A DNA stretch of 64,000 nt from Aneurinibacillus soli. GTDB taxonomy: Bacteria; Bacillota; Bacilli; Aneurinibacillales; Aneurinibacillaceae. A program made the translations under genes and the position numbers. Where the stretch lies: positions 1,133,001-1,197,000 of the forward strand of contig NZ_AP017312.1 of the NCBI RefSeq assembly GCF_002355375.1. The letters are read 5' to 3'. Positions within the stretch are counted from its first letter, which is position 1, and every line of letters begins with the position of its first letter. Of the stretch, positions 8,814 to 18,221 are shown in pieces. Under the pieces are notes generated by a model. The model was given only the letters and a program-made list of their open reading frames with translations, made no database searches and was not told the DNA's origin.

Positions 8814-9854
8814 ATGTTTGGTAGCTTTAATAGAGACATGGGTATTGATCTGGGAACAGCTAATACGTTAGTGTATGCAAAATCTAAAGGAATTGTAGTG
8901 CGTGAGCCGTCTGTGGTTGCACTTCGTACGGATACCGGCAGTATTGAAGCGGTAGGTAATTCTGCGAAGAGCATGATTGGCCGTACGCCAGGTAATATTG
9001 TGGCGGTGCGCCCGATGAAGGATGGCGTAATCGCAGACTTTGAAACAACAGCAACGATGCTGCGCTATTTTATTGAGCAGGCGCAAAAAAGCCGTGGACT
9101 GTTCTCACGCAAACCGAATGTTATGGTGTGTGTGCCATCCGGCATTACCGCAGTAGAGAAGCGTGCGGTAGAAGATGCGACGAAGCTTGCGGGTGCACGG
9201 GAAGCTTTCACGATTGAAGAGCCGTTCGCAGCAGCAATTGGCGCTGATCTTCCGGTATGGGAACCGACGGGAAGCATGGTGGTTGATATCGGTGGCGGTA
9301 CAACAGAAGTCGCGATTATCTCACTGGGCGGTATTGTAACAAGTAAGTCAATTCGTGTCGCAGGCGATGAGATGGATGAAGCGGTTATTCAATACATTAA
9401 GAAGAAATATAGCCTGATGATCGGGGAGCGCACATCCGAAATCCTTAAAATGGAGATTGGTTCTGCGATTTCACCTGAACAGAAGGAAACAATGGACATT
9501 CGCGGTCGTGATCTGATCACAGGCTTACCGAAAACGATTGAAATTACGGCGCAGGAAATTGCGGATGCATTAAGTGAAACGGTAACGAGCATTATTGATG
9601 CTGTGAAGATTACGCTGGAGAAAAGCCCACCAGAACTTGCAGCTGATATTATGGACCGTGGTATTGTTCTGACAGGCGGCGGTGCGCTGCTGCGCAACAT
9701 GGACAAGCTTCTCGCTCAGGAGACTGGCATGCCGGTTATCGTAGCGGAGAACGCGCTGGACTGTGTAGCAATTGGGACAGGACGCGCGCTTGAGAATCTG
9801 CATTTGTTTAAATCAAAGTCAGGCATTACTCAGCGTTCCGGACGCAATCGATAA
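8814..9854 (+). CDS. mreB: Rod-shape actin homologue MreB
   Basis: Membrane-associated actin-like ATPase that guides the elongation machinery. It has 346 residues starting [18 protein letters not shown], the usual MreB N-terminus with the phosphate-1 loop. [11 protein letters not shown] (phosphate 2) and [15 protein letters not shown] (adenosine loop) follow. An upstream in-frame ATG at 8772 would add 14 residues not seen in MreB, and GAAGGGAG sits at proper distance from 8814. First gene of mreBCD-minCD-rodA. Confidence 0.96.
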   Translation: MFGSFNRDMGIDLGTANTLVYAKSKGIVVREPSVVALRTDTGSIEAVGNSAKSMIGRTPGNIVAVRPMKDGVIADFETTATMLRYFIEQAQKSRGLFSRKPNVMVCVPSGITAVEKRAVEDATKLAGAREAFTIEEPFAAAIGADLPVWEPTGSMVVDIGGGTTEVAIISLGGIVTSKSIRVAGDEMDEAVIQYIKKKYSLMIGERTSEILKMEIGSAISPEQKETMDIRGRDLITGLPKTIEITAQEIADALSETVTSIIDAVKITLEKSPPELAADIMDRGIVLTGGGALLRNMDKLLAQETGMPVIVAENALDCVAIGTGRALENLHLFKSKSGITQRSGRNR

Positions 9855-9868
9855 GCGGGTGTTGACGG

Positions 9869-10789
9869 GTGATCAATTTTTTTGGCAATAAACGACTCAT
9901 TGCAATATTGATTGGCCTGATCGTGCTGATCGTCGTTATGGGTGCTACCATCAAGGAGCGCCCTTTTGCTACCTGGCCGGAGCGAGTTCTTAGGGACACG
10001 TCGTCGTTCGTACAGGGCATCTTTTATAAGCCGGCTCTGATGATGTCTGGCGCTGCTGGTGGGGTTCGGCATATTTTTACAGTGTACGAGGAGAATAAAC
10101 AGCTAAAGGCAAATCAGGACCAGTATGCTCGCGTGAAGACAGAAGTAGACGAGTTAAAGCGACAAAACCGGGAGCTTCGCCAGATGCTTGATATTAAAGA
10201 TAACAAGCTGTCTAAGTACGATACAGTGGCGGCAGATGTGATCGCACGTACGCCGGATCGCTGGAACAATCTGCTGACAATCAGCAAAGGGAAAAATGAT
10301 GGGATTGCACCAAACATGGCGGTTCTTTCGTCTGATGGAGCGCTCATTGGGCGGGTGCAGTCTGTATCTACGTTCTCCTCGCAGGTAGAGCTTCTGATGG
10401 ATATTGAGGAGGAGAATCACATTGCTGCCGTGATTCAGGGAACGCAGGCGATCTATGGGGTCATTGAAAGCTATGATCTGGATAGGCATGAGCTGATTAT
10501 GCGGAAAATCCCGAAAGCAAAAGACTTGAAAATTACTCCGGGACAGTACGTAACGACGTCCGGCATGGGCGGCGTAATGCCAGCCGGGTTAGTAATTGGC
10601 CAGGTTAGTTCTGTTGGTGAAGGGGATTATGGCTTGACACAGACGGCGCGGATTACACCTCTGGCGAACTTTTATCAGTTAGAGCATGTATTCGTTGTGA
10701 ATCGTAGCTTTGTTGTGCCACCTGTTGCCAATAATCCGACGCCAAAGTCCGGCAGTCAAACAGGAGAAGGGCAGGGACCGGCGCAATGA
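9869..10789 (+). CDS. mreC: Rod-shape-determining protein MreC
   Basis: Extracytoplasmic scaffold protein that links MreB/MreD with penicillin-binding proteins. It has 306 residues with a short cytoplasmic end, a membrane helix (about 8-27), a coiled coil (about 68-110) and the two beta-barrel MreC domain (about 112-275, including TSGMGGVMPAGLVIGQV). The C-terminal tail is rich in Pro/Gly/Gln. Starts with GTG. Its last codons overlap the mreD start by 4 bp (ATGA). Confidence 0.93.
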   Translation: MINFFGNKRLIAILIGLIVLIVVMGATIKERPFATWPERVLRDTSSFVQGIFYKPALMMSGAAGGVRHIFTVYEENKQLKANQDQYARVKTEVDELKRQNRELRQMLDIKDNKLSKYDTVAADVIARTPDRWNNLLTISKGKNDGIAPNMAVLSSDGALIGRVQSVSTFSSQVELLMDIEEENHIAAVIQGTQAIYGVIESYDLDRHELIMRKIPKAKDLKITPGQYVTTSGMGGVMPAGLVIGQVSSVGEGDYGLTQTARITPLANFYQLEHVFVVNRSFVVPPVANNPTPKSGSQTGEGQGPAQ

Positions 10790-11304
10790 GGAATGGATGG
10801 CTTTATGCGGTAATGCTCCTCTTTTTTATACTGGAAGGTACGGTGGCCCAGGTGTTCGCTCCGGACGCATGGGGAGCGAGCTGGATTGTCGTGCCGCGTT
10901 TTACCCTGGCCGGAATTGTGCTGATCGGACTGTATGCAGGCCGGAGAAAGGGGCTTATCTTCGGCCTTTTCTTCGGCCTTTTGTATGATGTGCTGTATGC
11001 GCAGGTGATTGGGGTAGAGGTATTTACGATGGGGGTAATGGGGTATTTAGCTGGTCTTACATCCCGTTATTTCCACCAGAACTTTATACTTGCCGTGGTC
11101 GATGTTATCGTGCTGACCGCGTTACATGAGTGGATTACATATGAAATCTATGATTTGTTTAATCTGGCTTCCATGAGTCTGCTGAATTTGTTTATGAGGG
11201 AGATTCTGCCTACTGTTGTGTGTAGTGCACTGTTCACGCTTATTGTGTTCCGACCTTTCAGCTATATCCTGAACCGGACTCTTCTCAAGAAGGAGATTGT
11301 GTAG
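10786..11304 (+). CDS. mreD: Rod-shape-determining protein MreD
   Basis: Integral membrane partner of MreC. It has 172 residues with five or six hydrophobic helices and the MreD-type motif RFTLAGIVLIGLYAGRRKGLIFGLFFGLLYDV. The 4-bp ATGA overlap with mreC indicates translational coupling. Confidence 0.92.
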   Translation: MRNGWLYAVMLLFFILEGTVAQVFAPDAWGASWIVVPRFTLAGIVLIGLYAGRRKGLIFGLFFGLLYDVLYAQVIGVEVFTMGVMGYLAGLTSRYFHQNFILAVVDVIVLTALHEWITYEIYDLFNLASMSLLNLFMREILPTVVCSALFTLIVFRPFSYILNRTLLKKEIV

Positions 11305-11366
11305 GAAAGGAAGGAAAAAATGTGCGTTGCAGCGAATAGACAAGGAGGTAGGGGGAAGGCTGGCAT

Positions 11367-12035
11367 ATGGTAAAATTAAAGCAGAATGTATGGATAAAAG
11401 GGACGAAAGATGGACTTGTCTTTCACCTTGATGATGCTTGCGCCTTTAGCGACCTGCTTGATGAGCTGCAAGAAAAAGTGCATAACAGTCACCAGCAGAT
11501 TTTGAGTGGCCCGATCATCAGTGTTGTGCTCAAATTCGGGCGGCGCTATGTAACGGCGGAGCAGGAGGAGAGTGTCCGGGAGATTCTACGCCATCGCGGC
11601 AATCTGGTTGTGCGAAAAGTGGAGTCTGATGTCATTACTAGAGAGGAAGCGCTACAGGACAAGTTGTCCGCTCAGATGCAGATCTATTCGCGGACTGTGC
11701 GCTCTGGTCAGGTAATCCGGCATAACGGGGATCTTCTGTTGCTTGGAGATGTGAATTCGGGAGCGCTTGTTGTTTGTACAGGTAGTGTCTATGTATTGGG
11801 TTCTCTTCGGGGAACGGTACATGCGGGTGCGGAAGGGAGCGGAGAGGCAATTATCGTTGCGTATGACTTCATTCCAAGCCAGGTACGAATTGCAAATGTG
11901 TTGTTCCCTGATTCACTGGAAGCGGAACAAATCAAGCGAATGGAGTTTGTCTATTTAGAAGACAATCATCTTATAAAAGCACCGATGAGCCAGCTTCATA
12001 GAATACGGCCTAATCTCGGGCAGTTTGTCATATGA
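11367..12035 (+). CDS. minC: Septum-site inhibitor MinC
   Basis: FtsZ polymerisation inhibitor that acts with MinD near poles. It has 222 residues: an N-terminal FtsZ-binding domain (about 1-100) and a C-terminal right-handed beta-helix for dimerisation and MinD binding (VIRHNGDLLLLGDVNSGA, about residues 112-210). The ATG follows a 62-bp gap after mreD; a purine-rich stretch including AAGGAGG is 20 bases upstream, so the effective ribosome site is probably GGGGGAAGG. Confidence 0.93.
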   Translation: MVKLKQNVWIKGTKDGLVFHLDDACAFSDLLDELQEKVHNSHQQILSGPIISVVLKFGRRYVTAEQEESVREILRHRGNLVVRKVESDVITREEALQDKLSAQMQIYSRTVRSGQVIRHNGDLLLLGDVNSGALVVCTGSVYVLGSLRGTVHAGAEGSGEAIIVAYDFIPSQVRIANVLFPDSLEAEQIKRMEFVYLEDNHLIKAPMSQLHRIRPNLGQFVI

Positions 12036-12058
12036 GATAGAGAAGAGGGGGAATCCTC

Positions 12059-12856
12059 ATGAGTGAAGCCATTGTAGTGACTTCAGGGAAAGGCGGAGTC
12101 GGCAAAACCACAACGACAGCGAATATTGGGACAGCGCTGGCTCAGTTGGGCAAGAAAGTATGCATGATTGATACAGACATTGGCCTGCGTAATCTAGATC
12201 TTGTTATGGGGTTGGAGAATCGGATCATCTTTGATCTTGTGGATGTAGTGGAAGGCAACTGCAAGCTGCATCAAGCAATGATTAAGGATAAACGGTTTGA
12301 TGATTTGCTGTATTTGCTTCCAGCTGCGCAGACGAAGGACAAGTCCGCCGTCACGCCGGAACAAATGAAGAAACTTGTGGATGAGTTGAAAGCAGATTTT
12401 GATATTGTGCTGATTGATTGTCCGGCAGGCATCGAGCAGGGATTTAAAAATGCAGTAGTGGGCGCAGATAAGGCGATTGTCGTCACAACGCCGGAAATTT
12501 CTTCTATTAGGGACGCAGACCGGGTGATTGGTCTGCTTGAACGAGAGAATCTTACGATGACATATCTGGTCATCAACCGCATTCGTCCTCATATGACACA
12601 GAGCGGCGATATGCTCGATGTGGAAGATGTAGTGGCGATGCTGTCGGTGGACCCGATTGGCTATGTGCCGGATGATGAAGAAGTAATCAAGCATTTGAAT
12701 TTACGGGAGCCCGTCGCAATGAATCATGAAGCAAAAGCAGGCATCGCATACCGGAACATCGCGCGCCGTATGCTTGGCGATTCGGTTCCGTTTTTAAACA
12801 TGGACGAGCCGGACGGATTTTTCAAAAAGGTTAAGCGGCTGTTTGGGATGAAATAG
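12059..12856 (+). CDS. minD: Septum-site ATPase MinD
   Basis: ParA/MinD-family ATPase that recruits MinC to the membrane. It has 265 residues with deviant Walker A GKGGVGKTT at residues 10-18, DTDIGLRNLD, and LIDCPAGIEQGF (Walker B). The C-terminal amphipathic membrane-targeting helix FFKKVKRLFGMK is intact. Follows minC by 23 bp with GAGGGGGAA as ribosome site. Confidence 0.96.
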   Translation: MSEAIVVTSGKGGVGKTTTTANIGTALAQLGKKVCMIDTDIGLRNLDLVMGLENRIIFDLVDVVEGNCKLHQAMIKDKRFDDLLYLLPAAQTKDKSAVTPEQMKKLVDELKADFDIVLIDCPAGIEQGFKNAVVGADKAIVVTTPEISSIRDADRVIGLLERENLTMTYLVINRIRPHMTQSGDMLDVEDVVAMLSVDPIGYVPDDEEVIKHLNLREPVAMNHEAKAGIAYRNIARRMLGDSVPFLNMDEPDGFFKKVKRLFGMK

Positions 12857-12890
12857 GGCGGTGCGTGTACGCATCGGAGGATAGACGACC

Positions 12891-14027
12891 ATGGAGTTCG
12901 ACAAGAAATATATACGGAATTTAGATTGGCTGTTGATTTTGCTTTTGATGTGCCTTGGCATTTTTAGTTTTATCGGGATTTCTGGGGCGACGATTGCAGC
13001 CAACTACGAATGGAAGCAGGTGATCTGGTACGGAATTGGATTTCTTGTTCTGACCGGGATTTTGCTGTTTGATTATCATTTGTTTAGCAATGGGGCGTAT
13101 GCGCTGTATGGATTCGGGCTTGTTCTGATTATCGGGGTGTTATTCACTCCCTTAAAAAGTGGTGCGCACAGTTGGTATCAGCTGGGTGTGGTTGACTTTC
13201 AGCCTTCTGAGTTGATGAAAATTTTTACCATTGTGGCGGTCGCCCGGTATTTAGCGAAGATAGATGAGTTGGAAGAAAGTATTGGGAATTTCCGTCATCT
13301 GTTTCGTGTCCTTTTGCTCGTAGGTGTGCCGACTTTTTTGATTTTCATTCAGCCGGACCTTGGCACAGCACTCGTCTTCATGGGCATTCTGTTCAGCATA
13401 TTAATCGTAGCGGGTTTGCCAATCCGGTATTTTGCCATTATGGGTACGATCGTGGCTATTTTTCTCGGATCGCTGATGTATATTTTTACGTATCACCAGC
13501 AGTTTTTTACCCAGCACATTATGCACGAGTACCAGTGGATGCGGATTGCGTCCTGGCTAGATCCATATAACGAGAAATACAAGAAGGAAGGCTACCAGCT
13601 TCGCCAGTCATTGACGGCGATCGGGTCCGGCCAGCTTGTCGGCAAAGGAGTTAACCAGGGAACCCAGGCACGTAATGGCTGGGTGCCGGTTGGGGAGAGT
13701 GACTTTGTATTTACCGTTATTGGGGAAGAGCTCGGCTTTATCGGTTCAAGTATTTTAATCTTCCTGTATTTCTTTTTCATATATAGGATGGTGCGCATTG
13801 CGATGGAGGCTAAAGATACGTTTGGTATGTATGTCATAGCCGGTGTGATCGGAATGTATGTGTTTCAGATTTTCGAGAACATCGGCATGACCATTCAATT
13901 GATGCCCATCACGGGGATTCCGCTTCCGTTCATCAGTTATGGAGGAAGCTCGATTGTCACGAACTTCCTTGTCATGGGGCTTGTGCTGAACATCGGGATG
14001 CGCCGTAAAAAGCTTATGTTCGATTAA
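12891..14027 (+). CDS. rodA: SEDS-family peptidoglycan polymerase RodA
   Basis: Glycan polymerase of the elongasome. It has 378 residues and about ten membrane helices. Typical SEDS motifs are SWYQLGVVDFQPSELMK, the QPDLGTALVF segment with the catalytic Asp, NQGTQARNGWVPVGESDFVFTVIGEELGF, and ITGIPLPFISYGGSS near the C-terminus. Its position next to minCD and mreBCD favours RodA rather than FtsW. Its stop lies 7 bases before a hairpin that covers the next ribosome site. Confidence 0.92.
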   Translation: MEFDKKYIRNLDWLLILLLMCLGIFSFIGISGATIAANYEWKQVIWYGIGFLVLTGILLFDYHLFSNGAYALYGFGLVLIIGVLFTPLKSGAHSWYQLGVVDFQPSELMKIFTIVAVARYLAKIDELEESIGNFRHLFRVLLLVGVPTFLIFIQPDLGTALVFMGILFSILIVAGLPIRYFAIMGTIVAIFLGSLMYIFTYHQQFFTQHIMHEYQWMRIASWLDPYNEKYKKEGYQLRQSLTAIGSGQLVGKGVNQGTQARNGWVPVGESDFVFTVIGEELGFIGSSILIFLYFFFIYRMVRIAMEAKDTFGMYVIAGVIGMYVFQIFENIGMTIQLMPITGIPLPFISYGGSSIVTNFLVMGLVLNIGMRRKKLMFD

Positions 14028-14033
14028 GAATAT

Positions 14034-14095
14034 CGCCCATTTTCCTCTCATACACTTGTACTACGAAACGGACAAGGAAGAGAGGAGGATGGGCG
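14034..14095 (+). promoter_or_regulatory. Hairpin sequestering the spoIVFA ribosome-binding site
   Basis: CGCCCAT (14034-14040) pairs with ATGGGCG (14089-14095), and CCTCTC (14044-14049) pairs with GAGAGG (14080-14085), with TTT opposite AGG between them. The AGGAGG Shine-Dalgarno (14083-14088) lies inside this stem, 8 bases before the spoIVFA ATG. No T-run follows, so it is not a terminator. The 5' arm begins 7 nt after the rodA stop, so a ribosome finishing rodA would open it. This suggests translational coupling, or silencing of spoIVFA when rodA is not translated. The pairing is read directly; the function is inferred. Confidence 0.65.
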
Positions 14096-14096
14096 T

Positions 14097-15083
14097 ATGT
14101 CATTTTATGATACAGACGGTATCAAACGCCGCCGGGAAGAGAGGGTACGCCGCCTGCGGGAGCAGATGGAGGATACGTACTCTTCCTATTTTTTTGATGA
14201 GCAGGACATGTCTCGCCCTTACGAAGAGGATGAGCATGATTCATATAGAGTGGATCGAGCGTATCGTGAGCGTTACCAGGACGATTTGACATATGAACGG
14301 GACGAGCGATACGAACAGGCATTGAAGCGGTATCATGAGCATGAAGAACCGTATCGGCGATATGATCACGCAGGAGAGCCATACTCCAGGTATCCGGGTG
14401 AACGCTATATTCCAGCAGTCCGCCGTCCGGGCAATCGACCACAGAAGAAGCATTCAGGAACGCCGCCTGCACCGATGCGCCGTGGGGACAAATGGTTGAT
14501 TAAGATCATCGCCTCCTTGTTCGTGTTAAGCACAGCGTACATTATACAGACGGTTCCATTTCCCGGAGCAGAAAAATACCGGGCCGTGCTGGGGGAAGTA
14601 TTCGACCGTTCCTATGATTTTGGAGCTATGTCTGCCTGGTATGAGCAAAAATTTGGAGCGGTACCAACGTTGCTTCCGGCAGTCGGCGCTCCGGGCAACG
14701 AAGCAAAGCCTGTACTTCAATCACAGGGACTCCTGTTGAAAGCTCCTTCTTCCGGCAAGGTCATCCAGACATTTGCAGAACAGGGGAGCGGCGTATTTTT
14801 TACTCCCGGTACAGCGGAGATTCGCGCAGTTGATCAGGGGTGGGTGACATTTGCGGGACAGAAGGAGGGCCTTGGGAATACGGTAATCATTCAGCATGCA
14901 AAAGGGGTGGAGACATGGTATTCCGGGCTTGGCAGTGTGAGTGTGAAGCAGAACGACTGGATTGAAGTGCAGAAAGAGATTGGGCGTGCAGCAACAGCGG
15001 ACAGCAAAGTAAGGCCGGTATATTTTGCAGTAAAGAAAAACGGGCAGTTCATTGATCCGCAGGGCGTGGTGCGCTTTGACTAG
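14097..15083 (+). CDS. spoIVFA: Sporulation membrane protein SpoIVFA (degenerate LytM domain)
   Basis: Regulatory partner that holds the intramembrane protease SpoIVFB inactive in the mother cell until a forespore signal arrives. It has 328 residues: a very charged Tyr/Arg/Glu-rich cytoplasmic part (about 1-125), one membrane helix (about 133-152), and a C-terminal LytM/M23-fold domain (about 220-325). The metal-binding His residues of active M23 peptidases are not in place: FFTPGTAEI stands where HxGxD would be, and the last motif reads IIQHAKGVETWYSG. It should therefore be non-catalytic, as known for SpoIVFA. Directly followed by spoIVFB with overlap. Confidence 0.85.
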   Translation: MSFYDTDGIKRRREERVRRLREQMEDTYSSYFFDEQDMSRPYEEDEHDSYRVDRAYRERYQDDLTYERDERYEQALKRYHEHEEPYRRYDHAGEPYSRYPGERYIPAVRRPGNRPQKKHSGTPPAPMRRGDKWLIKIIASLFVLSTAYIIQTVPFPGAEKYRAVLGEVFDRSYDFGAMSAWYEQKFGAVPTLLPAVGAPGNEAKPVLQSQGLLLKAPSSGKVIQTFAEQGSGVFFTPGTAEIRAVDQGWVTFAGQKEGLGNTVIIQHAKGVETWYSGLGSVSVKQNDWIEVQKEIGRAATADSKVRPVYFAVKKNGQFIDPQGVVRFD

Positions 15084-15921
15084 CATTGCGTTTCACGTCC
15101 ACCCGGTTTTTTGGGCGCTCATGCTCCTGGCACTTCTCGCCGGACAGTTCGTTCAGGTCGTGACACTGTTTGTACTTGTTTTGCTGCATGAAGCAGGTCA
15201 TGTCATAGCAGCGCTTCTGTATGGCTGGCGCATTCGCAAAATTGAGTTGCTCCCGTTTGGCGGTGTGGCCGAAATGGATGAGTGGGGGGGAACGCGAGCG
15301 CGGGAAGAAATCGTGGTCACATTGGCGGGCCCGGCAGTGAATGCCGCTCTGATCTTACTCGGCTGGCTTCTGGAATATATGGGAATATGGTCGTCTGTGT
15401 GGACGGCTTTTTTTGTGTACAGCAATATGGTGATTGCAGTATTTAACATGCTGCCCATCTGGCCCCTGGACGGTGGTCGCCTGTTGCAGATCGTGTACAG
15501 CTTTTTTATCTCGTACCGTCGTTCTATGGATGTGACGTTATACGGAAGTGTGCTGGGGGCACTTGTGCTATTGTACTGGAGCAGTACGCAGCCTGTCCCC
15601 CATCTCAACGGCATGGCGGTGTCGTTTTATTTGCTGTTCCACAATGTGATGGATTATCGACAGCGGCCCTATTTGTTTTTACGTTTTCTGCTTTCTAGGC
15701 AGGCCCGTCTTTCTCGCTATGCGGAAGGGCTGGCCATTCTGCCGGTGCGAATTGAGCCAGACATGCGGGTGCATGAAGCGGTACGTACACTGCGACGGAA
15801 TCGGTATCATCATTTTTGGCTGACGGGAGAGCGAAGTGGCTTTGTGCCGGAAGAGAAGCTGCTGGCGTCTTTTTTTGATGCCAGGCTCAGAAATTGTACA
15901 GTTCGAGAGCTTTTGCGCTAA
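15052..15921 (+). CDS. spoIVFB: Intramembrane metalloprotease SpoIVFB
   Basis: Site-2-type zinc protease that cleaves pro-sigma-K in the outer forespore membrane. Zinc motif HEAGH (about residue 47) and the third ligand motif NMLPIWPLDGGR (about 130-141) are present among six hydrophobic segments. A C-terminal CBS-like domain (about 225-289) is cytoplasmic and in B. subtilis senses ATP. The start is uncertain: TTG 15052 overlaps spoIVFA by 32 bp, while TTG 15076, just before the conserved FHVHP region, is as likely. Overlap implies coupled translation with spoIVFA. Confidence 0.9.
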   Translation: MIRRAWCALTSIAFHVHPVFWALMLLALLAGQFVQVVTLFVLVLLHEAGHVIAALLYGWRIRKIELLPFGGVAEMDEWGGTRAREEIVVTLAGPAVNAALILLGWLLEYMGIWSSVWTAFFVYSNMVIAVFNMLPIWPLDGGRLLQIVYSFFISYRRSMDVTLYGSVLGALVLLYWSSTQPVPHLNGMAVSFYLLFHNVMDYRQRPYLFLRFLLSRQARLSRYAEGLAILPVRIEPDMRVHEAVRTLRRNRYHHFWLTGERSGFVPEEKLLASFFDARLRNCTVRELLR

Positions 15922-15961
15922 AATGGGAAGCAGGATGTTTAGATTGTGAGGGGGAACGGCG

Positions 15962-17404
15962 TTGAGAAGAATTGTCGTGAACGGTGTGGGTCGGGAAACG
16001 CGGGTCGCGATACTCGAGCAGAAGCGGCTGATGGAATACTACCTGGAACGTCCGGAAGCAGATCGGATCGTCGGCAACATTTATCGGGGACGGGTAGAGA
16101 ATGTGCTACCCGGCATGCAAGCTGCTTTTGTCGATATTGGTACGGGAAAAAATGCATTTTTATATATTGATGACTGTCTTTCACCAGGCGAGGAGGGCAA
16201 GCACAAGCCTGCGATTAATCAAGTGGTAACACAGGGGCAAGAAATTGTGGTGCAGGTGAGTAAAGAGTCGTTCGGGACAAAAGGGGCGCGTGTTACGACG
16301 CAGGTGTCGCTGCCAGGGCGGTACGGTGTGTTTATGCCGGAAGTGGACTACATTGGGATTTCGCGGCGCATTCAGCAGGAATCTGAACGCACGCGTCTGC
16401 GAAACATCGCAGCCGAAGCACTGGGGCCTGGGGAAGGCACAATTATTCGAACGCTTGCAGAAGGGGCAAGTCGGGAAGAACTTGCGGCGGATATTGCCTT
16501 TTTGCGTGCCCGGTGGCAGCGGGCATGGGATGAGGCGAAAGATCGGAAGTCGCCTGTACTCGTCCATCGGGATATGGACCTTATCTCGCGTGTAGCGCGT
16601 GACATGCTGAGTGAAGAAGTGGAGGAGCTGGTAGTGGACAGCCGTGCATGCTATCAGGAAATTCGGGAGCTGCTAGCACACTATCGCCCTTCGCTTACCG
16701 ATCGGGTTAAGCTGTATGGCGAGCCGGAGGATTTGTTTGTTCATTATGGAGTAGAGAGCGAAATTGAGAAAGCACTCCGCCGCAAAGTCTGGCTCAAGAA
16801 CGGCGGATATCTCGTGATTGATCAAACAGAAGCGATGACGGTATTTGATGTGAACACGGGTAAATTTACTGGCAATCATGATCTGGAAGAAACCGTTGTC
16901 AAAACAAATGTGGAAGCGTGTTGGGAGATTGCTCGTCAGCTTCGCCTGCGGCGGATTGGCGGCATCATTATTATTGATTTCATCGATATGAAACAGGACG
17001 AGCATCGGGCTCGTGTGCTCGATGCGATGAGCCAGGAGCTTAGGAAAGACCGGACAAAAACACACCTGCTCGGCTTTACGAAACTAGGACTTCTTGAGAT
17101 GACTCGTAAAAAAGAGCATCAGACACTCTCGGATACCCTGCTACGTCTCTGTCCGTCCTGTGATGGCCGGGGCCGCATTTTGTCCGAAGAAACACTGCTT
17201 GGCGCCCTGGAGCGCGAGTTGATTGCTCATGGACGAGATGATCGGAATGAATCCGTCACAGTGGAAGTCCATCCGCATGTGTTGGCGTTTCTTGCGCCGC
17301 ATCGGGACGAGCTTGCACGGGCAAGTGGCCTTGACGTACGCTGCTGTCCGAATGAATTGCTTGATCAACAGAGCTATCGTATTACCCAGCTTGGGAGGAA
17401 ATAA
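15962..17404 (+). CDS. rng: Ribonuclease G/E family protein (RNase G)
   Basis: Single-strand-specific endoribonuclease of the RNase E/G family. It has 480 residues: an S1 domain (about 35-120), an RNase H-like and DNase I-like catalytic core with the magnesium-binding Asp residues in VFDVNTGKF and IIIIDFIDMK (about 296-345), and the zinc-link CPSCDGRG (about 397-404). It lacks the long E. coli RNase E tail. TTG start with GAGGGGGAA 7 bases upstream. B. subtilis lacks this gene, but it is frequent in Paenibacillaceae next to rplU. Confidence 0.92.
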   Translation: MRRIVVNGVGRETRVAILEQKRLMEYYLERPEADRIVGNIYRGRVENVLPGMQAAFVDIGTGKNAFLYIDDCLSPGEEGKHKPAINQVVTQGQEIVVQVSKESFGTKGARVTTQVSLPGRYGVFMPEVDYIGISRRIQQESERTRLRNIAAEALGPGEGTIIRTLAEGASREELAADIAFLRARWQRAWDEAKDRKSPVLVHRDMDLISRVARDMLSEEVEELVVDSRACYQEIRELLAHYRPSLTDRVKLYGEPEDLFVHYGVESEIEKALRRKVWLKNGGYLVIDQTEAMTVFDVNTGKFTGNHDLEETVVKTNVEACWEIARQLRLRRIGGIIIIDFIDMKQDEHRARVLDAMSQELRKDRTKTHLLGFTKLGLLEMTRKKEHQTLSDTLLRLCPSCDGRGRILSEETLLGALERELIAHGRDDRNESVTVEVHPHVLAFLAPHRDELARASGLDVRCCPNELLDQQSYRITQLGRK

Positions 17405-17407
17405 TGG

Positions 17408-17436
17408 TTGCTTTTGCTGGCAGATTGTGATAATCT
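17408..17436 (+). promoter_or_regulatory. Probable promoter of the rplU operon
   Basis: TTGCTT (17408-17413), 17-bp spacer, TAATCT (17431-17436). The start would lie about 25 bases before the L21 leader. Both hexamers deviate from consensus, so confidence is moderate. Confidence 0.45.
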
Positions 17437-17465
17437 ATTTTCTGTTGGTTAGTGTGCTTGACGCC

Positions 17466-17540
17466 TCAAGCAGACTCCAACCGCTCAATTAAGGTTACCA
17501 AGTCGGCAGAGGCTGCACCGGATATTGGCGAGTCTGAGTA
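17466..17540 (+). ncRNA. L21 ribosomal protein leader
   Basis: Cis-regulatory leader of Firmicute rplU operons. The closing helix CAGACTC (17471-17477) pairs exactly with GAGTCTG (17530-17536) and continues with CCAA/TTGG. Within it lies the unpaired, purine-rich core around GGTTACCAAGTCGGCAGAGG, which as I recall resembles the L21 leader consensus. It sits 19 bases before the rplU start. It is thought to let L21 repress its own operon. Confidence 0.75.
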
Positions 17541-17558
17541 TATGGAGGAGGTGCAATT

Positions 17559-17870
17559 ATGTACGCAATTATCGAAACAGGTGGCAAGCAATACAAAGTA
17601 GAACAAGGTACTGAACTCTACATCGAGAAGCTCGAAACAGCTGAAGGTGAGACAGTAACATTCGACAAAGTGTTGCTCGTAGCCGGTGAAAACGGTGTGA
17701 AAGCAGGTGCTCCGCTCGTAGCAGGAGCAACTGTAACAGCGAAAGTAGAACGTCACGGTAAAGGTCAAAAAATTATCGTGTACAAATACAAAGCGAAAAA
17801 GAACTACCGTCGTAAGCAAGGTCACCGTCAACCGTACACAAAGGTTGTTATTGAAGCAATCAATGCGTAA
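17559..17870 (+). CDS. rplU: 50S ribosomal protein L21
   Basis: 103 residues with the L21 signature [17 protein letters not shown] and the basic RNA-binding end [27 protein letters not shown] is 6 bases before the ATG. Its stop overlaps the prp start (TAATG). Confidence 0.97.
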   Translation: MYAIIETGGKQYKVEQGTELYIEKLETAEGETVTFDKVLLVAGENGVKAGAPLVAGATVTAKVERHGKGQKIIVYKYKAKKNYRRKQGHRQPYTKVVIEAINA

Positions 17871-18208
17871 TGATTACGGTACAAGTAAAACGACGCGCAG
17901 ATGAGTCGATTTACGAGATGAAGATACGTGGACATGCCGGGTCTGCCGAATACGGTCGCGATCTGGTATGCGCCGCTGTTTCTGCAATCTCGCTCGGCAC
18001 AGTCAATGCGATTGAAATGGTATTGAACATCGCCCTGCCTGTGAAGCAGGGGGAGAGCGGCTTTCTCCATGTTACCGTTCCGGACGAGTATGAATCGGAT
18101 ACGGCGGAGAAGGTGCAGCTTCTCCTCGAAGGCATGATTGCCTCGCTTCGTGCAGTGGAGATGAGCAACGGAAAATATGTCCGCATACAGGACACACGTA
18201 AATATTGA
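17870..18208 (+). CDS. prp: Ribosomal-processing cysteine protease Prp
   Basis: YsxB/Prp family protease that removes the N-terminal extension of L27, an essential step in Firmicutes. It has 112 residues with the conserved catalytic His in [19 protein letters not shown] (His23) and Cys34. Overlaps rplU by one base and lies just before rpmA, its substrate gene, the universal order for cleaved L27. Confidence 0.93.
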   Translation: MITVQVKRRADESIYEMKIRGHAGSAEYGRDLVCAAVSAISLGTVNAIEMVLNIALPVKQGESGFLHVTVPDEYESDTAEKVQLLLEGMIASLRAVEMSNGKYVRIQDTRKY

Positions 18209-18221
18209 GGAGGTGGATCTC

